A stretch of 62,067 nucleotides of DNA, from the NCBI GenBank assembly GCA_022560025.1, contig JAFISE010000177.1, positions 1 through 62,067 on the forward strand, in the 5' to 3' direction. The notes beneath the pieces were generated by a model, which was not told the DNA's origin, did not search any database, and saw only the letters and a program-made list of their open reading frames with translations. Of the stretch, positions 47,001 through 56,553 are shown piece after piece; within the stretch, counting starts at the first letter, position 1; every line of letters starts with the position of its first letter. The stretch comes from Stagonosporopsis chrysanthemi. Its lineage: Eukaryota; Ascomycota; Dothideomycetes; Pleosporales; Didymellaceae. The translations under genes were made by a program, and so were the position numbers.

Positions 47001-48781
47001 AAAGAAAGCAAGACCTAGCTAACCTTAAGTTAGCTTAGGAAGATAATTGCTCCTTAGTAATTTTAGGTCCTTAACAACTCTATAACTATATTAACTCTAA
47101 TCTTACCTAAGTCTATTTTTTATATTCCTTAGTATATACTATCTATACTTCATATCTAAAGATATAGTTAGACTTCTTAGAACTAATTAAAGCTGTGCTA
47201 CAATACAATTACTAGGCCTTTAAAAAAAAGTAAAAATCTCTAGCCTCTAGTTATAAAATCTATAATAGTCTACTTCTATATTAAGATTAGTTATATATAG
47301 CCTTAGACTCTTTGTTGTGCACATACTTTATTTAAGAAGCTTATAACTAAGTATTTACTACTTACCTAAGCGTAAAGAAAACCTACTAGCTACTATCTTA
47401 ATAGTATTACTAGCAGGGCATAGAAGCAAGCTATAAACAATATATACAAAATTGTATCTCTTATTACTATAGTTATCTAAAACAGATCTAACTCTGCAGG
47501 TACCTACACTTATTACTTATTCTTAATTAACCTATACAGTACCTATATATAGATTTTAAAGATTTTCTTAAGAATAAAGCTAGATATAATTAAATACTTG
47601 TTATTATTAACTATTTAACAAAGTAAGCAATTACTATTCTGTGCTACAAGACAACAACTATATAAGAAATAGCTTCTTTGTTTATCTAATAAGTCTATTG
47701 TTTTAGTTATACCTTTAAGTTAATAGTATCTAATTATAGACTCTAGTTTGTATCTTGTTTTTAGTCTAAGTTCTACTAGATTATTAGTATTAAAGTTAAG
47801 CTTTTTACTACCTACTATAAGGAAACTAACAGCTAAATAGAGATTATAAATAAGTATATTAACTAGTAGCTATAACTATTTATAATATACTATTAAGATA
47901 ACTAGTCTAAATTACTACTACTAATTAACTATATATAGCTTACTTTACTTTATGCTAGTATTAGAATAACTTTCTATTAAGTATTGTTTAGAAGTAAACT
48001 AAGACAGAGCTAGTAATAAAATAGACTTAATATAGGTAAAACTCCTTGTAGTAACCTAACTTACTAGAATACACTTGCTCTAGCAACCTATATACACTAA
48101 GCTTAGAAAGTAGCTAAAGAGAATATAGAAAAGGCGCAGCTGCAAATAAAAGCTACTAAAGATAAGTATTGTAGTCTAGTTAACTAAGTAGTAAGTAATA
48201 AGGTATACTTATTAACTAAGAACTTAGCTATTTAGTATCTTAGCTAAAAGCTATCTAACTTATAAAAAGGTCTGTTTAAAGTTCTTAAATAAGTTAGTTA
48301 TTTATAGTGTTTAAAACTTTTTTCTTGTTTATAAATCTATAATGTCTTTGCTTTAAATATACTTTATAAAGACCTAGCAGACTCTCTACCTAGATAAGAA
48401 GCTTTAAAACCCTTAGGTATCTTAATCTAAGAAGTTAAGGAATAAGAAGTTTATAAAATACTAGCAAGCAAGCTCTTTTAATAATATTTAAAGTACTGTG
48501 TAAGCTAGGTAGGACATAACTTTAACCTTACCTAGTACCTAGTAGAAAACTTTAAGAACACTTTTTATAAGCTAAGAGCGTTTTATAATATATATTCTTA
48601 ATTACTAAGTCTCTTAAAGTAGTTACTAAATTAGATTAAATCTTAGAAAGAAAACAGCTAGTAATAGTTTAAGTAAGTATATTATAAATTTAAAAGATAA
48701 AGAAAATCTAGACTACTCTAAACTCTTACTAACTTAGCTAAGTAATAATAAAAAACGTCTACCTTACTATATAGGTAGTAA

Positions 48782-49766
48782 TTAAGCTAGAGCCTTACTA
48801 ACGTTAGTTATCTTCTTCTTAGTGTCTACTATAAGAGTATCTAAAGAAAGCTAAGCCTTTTTAAGTATAGTTTACTTAGGACTCTTACTCTTAGTACTTT
48901 GCTATAGAGCCTTAACTACTAGAGCCTGCAGAGATACTACTACCTGCCTTAGCTCTGCTACCTTATTATATAAAGACTACACCTGCGCAGTAAGTACTCT
49001 TATTACCTCTATTAAGGCCTAATTAGTAATAAGCTAGACGTAGTACTAATAAAGAAATATATTAGTAGCTAATACTTCTTTAAGCTGTGCAGTTGCTATC
49101 TGTACTATACTTACTAAGGTATAAGCTAACTAATAGAGGTTATCCTAAGCAGTCTTATAAACAGCCTATACAGCTGCTACCTTTAGCTCTTCTAACTCTT
49201 TACTTTTCTCTGCTATAGCCTTTCTTTACGTAATAAGGTTGCTCTAAAAAGCATTATACTTAGGTCTAATATAAATTAGTACTTATTTAAAAGTTAGCCT
49301 AAAGACTAATAGAAAGAAAGTAATAGTAATTAAACTAGACAATACTTCTTATTCTAAAGTATATAATAAGTATACTTTAATAATAACACTTTGTTAAAGG
49401 TATATACTACTACGTTCTTCTATATAAAGGCTTAAATTAAATAAAGGCAGATAATCTAATAGGCTACTATAAGAGCACTAGAAGAGACATGTATTAGTAT
49501 AGTAACTAAAAAGAAAGCCTAGTAATAGTTAGTAGCAATTAGATAGAGGTGTTTAAGGTACTTATAGTAAGAATTAGTGTCTATTAGAGAATAGAAATAG
49601 GTAAAGTACACGTTGTTTACTTAAGAAGTATTCTGCAAGCAATTTAACCTAATTAGAAAGTAGATTAAATATATTTCTACAGTTACTATAACTTTAGTAA
49701 AAGCTACTTTGTTATAGCACAGGCTCTTAGAATAGCTATAAGCCTAGTAACAATCTAATTTACTTA
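48782..49766 (-). pseudogene. Decayed antisense ORF of element C
   Basis: Copy of the B antisense frame at the same position and with the same one-base shift in the middle. Stop TTA at 48782-48784. More stops than in B but the same coiled-coil half is readable. Confidence 0.55.
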
Positions 49767-49996
49767 GTTATTATTACTAGAGAGCTTGCTTAAGACAGAT
49801 AAGTATAAAGTAGCTAATATAGCTTGTATAGAAAAACCTAAATAGAAGTTAATAATAGTAAAAGAAGACTAGAGTCTTAAGACAGATAAGAGTTAGATAT
49901 ATTCTACACTTTACTAAAGTTTAAACCTTTATAGTATAAGAATTCTTCTATAATTTTGCAGAATTAGAGATAATCTGCCTATAAAGAGAGAGGTAA

Positions 49997-50274
49997 TATA
50001 AGAACAAGCCTAGTTCTTTAAGCTTACTTTATATTACTTAACAACTACTTAACTTAGATCTGTCTTCTAACTGCTCCTTAGTACAGTCTTCTTTAAGCTT
50101 CTAGGTATAAGAAGAAAAGCCTTTATAGAGTTTAGATAGATAGTTTTAAAGTATCTTTTTATACAAGACCTATAGGAATAAAGATCTAGTCTTGTAGTTT
50201 ATCTTAGTACTTCTATACACTTTGTAGTAGATACCTATACAATTTAGACTCTTTTAGCCTCTTATATTGTTATA
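49997..50274 (+). repeat. 3' LTR of element C (278 bp)
   Basis: TATAAGAACAAGCC...TTGTTATA, preceded by the polypurine tract and followed by TCTAG. Confidence 0.9.
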
Positions 50275-50279
50275 TCTAG

Positions 50280-50627
50280 AGTATAGCTAAAATAATAAAC
50301 CTATTAGATAAATAAAAAAGCTATCTCTTGTATAATTTTTATCTTGTAGTACAGGATTATTATTGCTTATTTTGTTAATTACTTAATAATAACAAGTATC
50401 TAATTGTTTCTAGCTTTATTCTTTAGAAGATCTTTAAAATCTATATTTAGGTACTATATAAGGTAATTAAAGATAGGTAGTAGATATAAGTACTAACAAA
50501 GTTAAGTCTATTTTAAATAACTATAGTAATAAAGAATATAGTTTTATATATATTATTTATAGCTTGCCTTTATACCTTACTAGTAATACTATTAGAACAG
50601 TAGCTAGTAGGTTTTCTTTGCGCTTAG
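50280..50627 (-). pseudogene. Element E integrase, right of C
   Basis: Reverse complement of B about 35.2-35.56 kb (around the integrase Y-I-D-F block). Joined directly to the 5' LTR at 50628, the joint of E's internal deletion. Confidence 0.8.
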
Positions 50628-50905
50628 TGTAACGACGCAGGATGCTAGAGAAGTCTAAATTACATAGGTATCTGCTACAAAGTGTATAAAAGCACTAAGA
50701 TAAACTATAAGACTAGATCTTTATTCCTATAGATCTTGTATAAAAGGATACTTTAAAACTATCTATCTAAACTCTATAAAGACTTCTCTTCTTATACCTA
50801 GAAGCTTAGAGAAGACTATACTAAGAAGTAGTTAGAAGATAGATCTAAGTTAGGTAGTTGTTAGGTAGTATAAGGTAAGCTTAAAGAACTAGGCTTGTTC
50901 TTATA
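50628..50905 (-). repeat. 5' LTR of element E (278 bp)
   Basis: TGTAACGACGCAGGATGC...GTTCTTATA; keeps the least mutated end of the family. Followed by ATTAT. Confidence 0.88.
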
Positions 50906-50910
50906 ATTAT

Positions 50911-51175
50911 AGGCTCCTGTAAAGTGTTTATTACTACTCTACTTACTTATAGATAGTTTTAAGCTAAACTAGCTAGTTAGTTAAGATTTATTTATATAGA
51001 AGACAATAAGCTCTCTCTTAAGGCTCGTACTACTATTTATCTAGAGGTTTAGCTTTAAAGCCTTTAAAGCTATCTTTCTAAAGACTCTAGAGTTAAGTCT
51101 CTTATAGTTAGGCTTGTACAAGAACTTATAGTTAAATTCTAACAAGGTACTTTCTTATATAGGCAGTAAATAGAA
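50911..51175 (-). pseudogene. Element K leader and gag start
   Basis: Lies between E's right duplication and K's 5' LTR and continues at 40905 after removal of E. No clear ATG remains. Confidence 0.55.
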
Positions 51176-51378
51176 TATTAGAACCTATAGTCTAGAGGTA
51201 TAGAAAAGAGTAAGGTATTAAGATAATAAGTAGTATAATATCTAGAGATTAGGTACAGGTTTAATTAGTAGACAGTAGACTGTTTGCTGCTAAGCAGAAA
51301 CAGTATAGTAGACTTCTAGCCTTTATAGTAGGCCTTGCTGTTTAGCCTTACAGCTTCTATAAACCTAGAGAGCTAATA
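51176..51378 (-). repeat. 5' LTR of element K (203 bp)
   Basis: Partner of 19010-19212; flanked on the right by AGAAT (51379-51383). Confidence 0.85.
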
Positions 51379-51383
51379 AGAAT

Positions 51384-54300
51384 AAGCTAATACTAGTAGC
51401 TACAGCTACTCTTTCTTAGATTGTAATCTAGGCTACTAAGATAAGTACTGCCTAGTCCTTCTAGTCCTAGCTAATAAATACTCTAAGCTACTCTTCTACT
51501 ACTAAGTTTATCTATTTAGTAGTTCTATCTGTCTAAGAATAATACGTAGTTAGCAGTCTTTTATTATTCTCTAACTTTATATAAATTATATACTAAAAGT
51601 TACTTATAAATTAGGCTTTTTAGTTAGATACTATAGCTTCTAGTACCTAATAGTATACTACTACTTAGGATATAAACGCTTCTGCTACTATTATAATAGT
51701 AAGGTCTAGTAGTAAGATTAAGACTTAATCTTTAAACAACTAATATAACTACTATTAAATTTCTTAAGCCTTTACTATCTAAGAAGTCTATTATAAAGTC
51801 TATAGATGTTTTTTTTTATATTCTGTCTAAGAGTAGCAAGAGCTTTAGTAGGCCTTGTTTTAGTTTCTACTATAGTTTAGTTCTCTTATAGACATTGTAG
51901 TTTTCTATAAATCTTTAGATTACAGACAATATTTCTAGCTAAAAGTAGTTTTTTAAAAGTATAGTATAAGTGTTTTCTCTGCCTAGGTGCTTAGTAATTA
52001 GTAAACAGTAGGTATTTTTAATAATTTTGCCCTGCAATACTTTAGAGTCTAGAACCTATTTTCTTTCTTAGTATAACAACCTTCTTTAATTATCTAGTAA
52101 GTATTTAGACAAAGACGCTTTAATACCTAGCTAAGGAGGAAATGTCTAAGCGCTATGTATTATAGCTTGTTTAGCTAGCTAGTATATAGAGTTGTCTGCT
52201 ACTACTATTTTCTAAGTTGTCTTTAACTTGTCTAGTATATTAAGAGTATCTTTAGGCAGTAGTCTATGTCTATATTATAGCATCTATATAATAATAGTTA
52301 GCTAGTTACTACTTTATATTATTGCTAGGGCACCTTTAAAAGAGACTACTTTAGTATTAAGCTAGATATTATAGCAAACAGGACTCTAACTTTTACTTCT
52401 TTCTTTTTTTTTTTTTCTTGCCTTTTTAATTACTTAACACAGGTATATAGTTTTAGAAGTTAGAACTTTCTAGTTAAATATTGCTTGTCTTTCTTAGACA
52501 TAGCAACGTGTTCTTTCTGTCTAGACAGTATATTAGCTTAACTATTAATTAAGCTAGATTAGTATATAAATATAAGGTTAAACTAGCTTAGTAAGCTTAG
52601 TTATTAGATATATTACTCTAAGAGCAGCTAAGTTGTATAAAAGTACTCTAGATTCTTATAGTTAGTAATAACTACAAGACTCTTAACTAATCTTAGTTCT
52701 ATTAACTACTTATTAAAGTATTTAATTATAGTAAGTATTTTCTTATTATAGATAGTAGAGTTAACCTCTGCCTTAGTATTCTTTGTAGAAAAGTACGCTA
52801 CTACGTGTAGTTAGTTGTTATAACTATACTAAGACAGTATACCTCTAGTTGCCTATCTTAATATATTATACTTAAGCACTGTTTTAAGCTCTAGGTTTAA
52901 GTTAGTAAGAGATAGTCTTGCTATAAAGGTAGCTTTTAGCTCTTTAAAAGAGTATTATTACTTTAGTCTCTACTTAAAGTTTATATTATTCTTAGTAAGC
53001 TTAGTTAATAGCTCTGCTTTCTATAAGAAGTTATTTATAAACTGCTAGTAGAAGTTTGCAAACTGTATAAAACTACGTACTCTCTTTACTAATTTAGGGA
53101 GTTTCTACTCCTTAATAGTAGAGATTTTCTCTAGGTCTATACTAATCCTCTTTTCTACTTTAATAATTAAGCCTAAGTACTTAGTATGTTTTACTAAGAA
53201 TTTGCTCTTACTAACATTAAGGTATAAGTCTACTTTTTCTAGCTTTTAGATAACTTTAAAGACCTTCTTTTTATAGTCTTCTTAAGACCTATCTAAGTAG
53301 ATAAGTATATTGTCTATGTAAGCAGAGCAGTACTTGTCTAGGTGTTCTCTTAGCACCTAGTTAATATATCTCTAGAAAGTGCTTAGAGCATTAGCTAATC
53401 TAAACAAAGTAACTAGCTACTTATATAGCCTAAAATAAGTATAGAACACTGTTTTCTATTTATCTTCTTTAGCAATACAGATCTTGTAAAAAGCTTAGAT
53501 TACGTTAATCTTTATAAACTATCTAGCCTCTAAGATCTAGGACAGTGTTTTATAAATAAAAAAAAGTAAATACTTGTCTTTTCTTGCTAAAGGACTAAGA
53601 GCTCTTCTTATAATATGTTATAGAGCAGCTGTTAGAACCTAACCTAAGCTGCTAAGCTAAATAAGTACTAAAAAAGTTAATAGTACTTATAAACTATAAG
53701 TATAGGCTTAAAGTAGTACTATATTGTTACTATTAACCTAGCTAAAGTCTAACAGCTAGGGCCTAACAGCTAAGGGCCTAACAATATCCCTCTTCTAAAG
53801 AATTGCCTAACCTAGGTACTTAATACTAGGCCTTCTAGCAGCTAGTAGCTATAGCTAGGCTACACTAGCTTAAAGGCGCCTTAGCCTCTTATATATAAAC
53901 TACTTATATAAGCAGGCTAGCTCTTAGCTAAACTTAGACCTATAAAAGTAAAGTAAAAGCTTAGAGGTAGTTATATAACTCTACTTAGACTTTAGATTGT
54001 TTAGTAGTAGCTTAGAGGTAGTTGCTTATCTTTTTACCTAAGCAAGCTTAGAGACTTCTATAGTGCAGTAGTATGTCTTTTTATCTTACCTAAGATTAAA
54101 CTTACACTTTTAGAGCAGTCTATAAGTACTTTATTAGAACTTAATCTAAGCTACTAAGCTAAATAAGTACTAAAAAGGCTAATAGTACTTATAGACTATA
54201 AGTATAGGCTTAGAGCAGTACTATATTGTTACTGTTAGCCTAGCTAGGGTCTAACAGCTAGGGCTTAACAGCTAAGGGCCTAACAGCAGCCCTTATAGTA

Positions 54301-56279
54301 TTATAGCAGGCTTACTATTCTTTTTAATTAAGTTAATAGAGTAGTTAATATCTTTACTCTAGTATAGTGCTAGTTAGTCTGCTTTAGCCCTTAGAAAGGT
54401 CTAGTACTCTTTCTAGAAGTAATCTTAGAAGGCTAAGAAAAGATTAATAGAGTTCTTCTTTTTTAGTACTTTATTAATATCTACTATAAACGCTGTAGAG
54501 ATCTAGATACTTAACTTATATTTTCTTAACTATCTTTTTAACTAGGTGTATAGTTCTACAGACACAAAGGTTAGTTTCTTTTCTAAGAGCATTCTTTCTT
54601 TACTCTTAATATATGTCTATAGTAAGTAGATAAAGATTAACTTCTTCTTAGAAACTACTTTTATATTATTTTAGTCTATCTATAGCTAATCTAAGATAAG
54701 GTTATTTTCTTTTTCTCTTTAAAGAATTTAAGCTTATAGAGTCTTTTTATGTCTTTTAATATCTATACTAAGCCTTACAGCTTCTATTATCTATAAAGTT
54801 TTTCTAGTAACTCTAGTTATCTTTCTTTTATTAATTAGAGAATACTATATATAATTTTATTTTATAAACTTTAAAGACTTTATACTATATATTAAGTACT
54901 TAGTATCTATTAAAGTATATACTATAATAGTATTGTCTATAATAGTATTTAATAACATAAGCTTCCTGTCTAGCTATCTTTTTCTAAACGACTAGAAGGT
55001 TTCTTTGCCTATATTATCTTACTTTCTTAACTCTTACTTGTATTTTTAAGAAGAAGTGTCTAGTTTTCTAAATCCTTAGAGTAACTGTCTTATCCTTCTA
55101 AGTAGTTATTTACTATAGCTATCTAGACTAAGACATAGTTTAGACGTCTTGCAGGTACTAGCTTATATTTATTTAAGTAGTATCTCTTTACCTTGTATCT
55201 AATATATAGGTTGTTAGCACAGTATCTATTAACTTCTTTTTAAGTCTACTATTTAGCCCTTTTCTTGTTATTCTAAGACTTATAACTAGCATAGGCTTGT
55301 GTAGTAGATTCTTAGTCTATTTTGTTATCTTGTTACTTTTAGCTATAGTAGCTAAAGTTAACAAAGTTATTATTATATACCTTTGTGTATTTTAAGTTAA
55401 TATCTATTTTTAAGACATAACTTATTAGTTCTTACAAAGTCTATTTATCTAGAATATTAACTAAGACTATCTTGTCTTAGAGATTACTTTAAATTATAGC
55501 TATATTCTAAGTCTTTAGGTTGTAGGTGTTGTTTTCCTTTACTATATTATAGGTTAGCTAGATAAACTCTGTATTAAAAGCTTTTATCAATCTATACTTC
55601 TATATAATAATTGTCTAGAGTTTTATTTAAAACTTTTCTTTAAACTAAGAGTCTTAGTATTATTTGTCTAAGAAAGTCTAGAAGTTCTTAACTATACTGT
55701 ATAGGTTCCTATCCTTCTGTAATATTCCTACGTTAGCAGCGTTTCCTTCTAACTAGTTAAAGATATACGCTATGCTATAGACTAGGTTATTATCTTATAA
55801 GCAAAGTCTGTCTACTATTTGTACTTTAAATATTTAGTATACTTTTCTTTGTCTGTTAAACTTACTTATATTAGAGATTTTAATTAGTTTTGTAGTCTAG
55901 AGGTTTAACAACGTAGGTATAAAGAGAGACACTACAAGGTAATATAAGCTTAGACTTAGGCTTAAACAAGAGCTTATATATATTCTTAGATAGCTAGGTC
56001 TTAGAGAGACAGGCTCTCTAGAGGTCTAGATAGTACCTTAATAATAGTATTATCTAAGAAAGAGGCCTATGCTAGATAAGTAGCTAACCTTTCTATAGCT
56101 TGTTAGAGAACCTAATCTCTAAGGACTTCTAGTACTATAGAACTAGCAACCTATTCTTGCATAGCTCTATAGATATCTAAATAAAAGTTGTCTACTTAAC
56201 AGAGCTCTAAGCTAAAGTCTACTAACTACCTTATAGTATTATTAAATTTATTAGCTATAGTTAGAAAGTCTTTTAACAT
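51384..56279 (-). pseudogene. Element F gag-pol, main part
   Basis: gag starts at a surviving ATG (56279, MLKDFLTIANKFNN), 29 bases after the 5' LTR. It is a Gln/Leu-rich helical gag with a retrotransposon gag-like block near 55.55-55.85 kb. Protease is expected near 54.8 kb. Reverse transcriptase lies at about 53.0-54.6 kb, interrupted by the TRIM-like element, with AYIDNILIY at about 53300-53325. RNase H is near 52.7-53.0 kb. Integrase runs 51384-52300 with SIDFIIDF at 51781-51812 and ATSIS at its left end. Stops are TAA/TAG. Confidence 0.75.
53630..54285. mobile_element. TRIM-like miniature LTR retrotransposon in F, TSD GCAGC
   Basis: Two 154-base direct repeats, 53630-53783 and 54132-54285, with TGTTAGAACC..GGGCCTAACA ends, enclose 348 bases of unrelated non-coding sequence. 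GCAGC lies on both sides (53625-53629 and 54286-54290). All differences I see between the two repeats (about 14) are transitions. Each repeat ends in a short triplicated motif around TAACAGCTA. Total 656 bases and no coding capacity, the definition of a terminal-repeat retrotransposon in miniature. Orientation is not settled because neither a primer-binding site nor a polypurine tract is clear. Confidence 0.87.
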
Positions 56280-56308
56280 TCTAATAGAAGTAGGTAATTA
56301 AATTTAAT

Positions 56309-56553
56309 TATAAGGAGCATACTGCTAAGAGCTATTACTAGTTTAAACTAGATAAATTTAATAGAGAATAAGTATAGTATAGTAGCTCTTTATTTATAAG
56401 AGCTGTAGCTAGGGCCTAGCAAGCTCTAGCTCTAGCTTGCAGAGCTTTTGTACTCTGCTTTAGAAGTAAGGTAGTTCTATAGCAGAGCTCTAATAAGTCT
56501 AATTCTAAGGCACGTAAGTGCTAAGGTGCTAGTTGCAGGCCTAGCCTATTACA
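56309..56553 (-). repeat. 5' LTR of element F (245 bp)
   Basis: Partner of 16131-16375. The gag ATG of F is 29 bases downstream on the minus strand. On the other side it cuts the integrase frame of element H. The five bases beyond are GTACG. Confidence 0.8.

Larger units (their letters stand above)
43760..50274 (+). mobile_element. Element C: near full-length decayed gypsy retrotransposon nested in E, TSD TCTAG
   Basis: LTRs 43760-44037 and 49997-50274 (278 bp each), flanked by TCTAG at 43755-43759 and 50275-50279. Polypurine tract AAAGAGAGAGGTAA precedes the 3' LTR. Same order as B: gag start, reverse transcriptase with YLDNIFIYF at 46204-46233, RNase H at about 46.6-47.0 kb, integrase at about 47.3-48.7 kb, antisense ORF 48782-49766. 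A deletion of about 720 bases at about 45000 joins gag directly to the protease region and removes the zinc knuckle. Confidence 0.92.
40911..50905 (-). mobile_element. Element E: internally deleted gypsy copy of the B family, TSD ATTAT, host of C
   Basis: LTRs 40911-41202 (3') and 50628-50905 (5'), flanked by ATTAT at 40906-40910 and 50906-50910. Minus strand. The 5' LTR joins directly to mid-integrase (50280-50627), so gag, protease, reverse transcriptase and RNase H are gone (equivalent to about 31155-35200 of B). The integrase resumes after element C at 43754 and runs to about 42700. The antisense ORF (41433-42693) and a polypurine tract AAGAAGAAGAGTAA follow. Without its two insertions E is about 3.2 kb, a non-autonomous copy keeping integrase C-terminal part and antisense ORF. 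Confidence 0.87.
19010..51378 (-). mobile_element. Element K: decayed Ty3/gypsy chromovirus inserted in F, TSD AGAAT
   Basis: 5' LTR 51176-51378 and 3' LTR 19010-19212, flanked by AGAAT on both sides. Internal parts on the minus strand: gag 50911-51175 and about 39900-40905; reverse transcriptase with YLDNILIF (from YLDD) at about 38695-38730; RNase H running across the B insertion, 38118-38300 joined to 30707-30876; integrase C-terminus and chromodomain about 20990-21474; antisense ORF 19938-20630. The integrase core is missing: the left flank of the hAT element belongs to A, the right flank to K's RNase H. A, the hAT, B and E (with C inside E) are all nested in K. Confidence 0.82.
16131..56553 (-). 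mobile_element. Element F: decayed Ty3/gypsy chromovirus, split by nested insertions
   Basis: Minus-strand order: 5' LTR 56309-56553; gag from a surviving ATG at 56279; protease and reverse transcriptase (Y-I-D-N, formerly YIDD, at about 53300-53322); RNase H; integrase with S-I-D-F-I-I-D-F at 51781-51812; then after the K insertion the integrase C-terminus and chromodomain (18280-19009); an antisense ORF; and 3' LTR 16131-16375. Two elements are inserted in it: K (19010-51378) and the TRIM-like element (53630-54285). Without them F is about 7.4 kb, a usual full length. The missing target duplication leaves the outer joints unproven. Confidence 0.72.
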
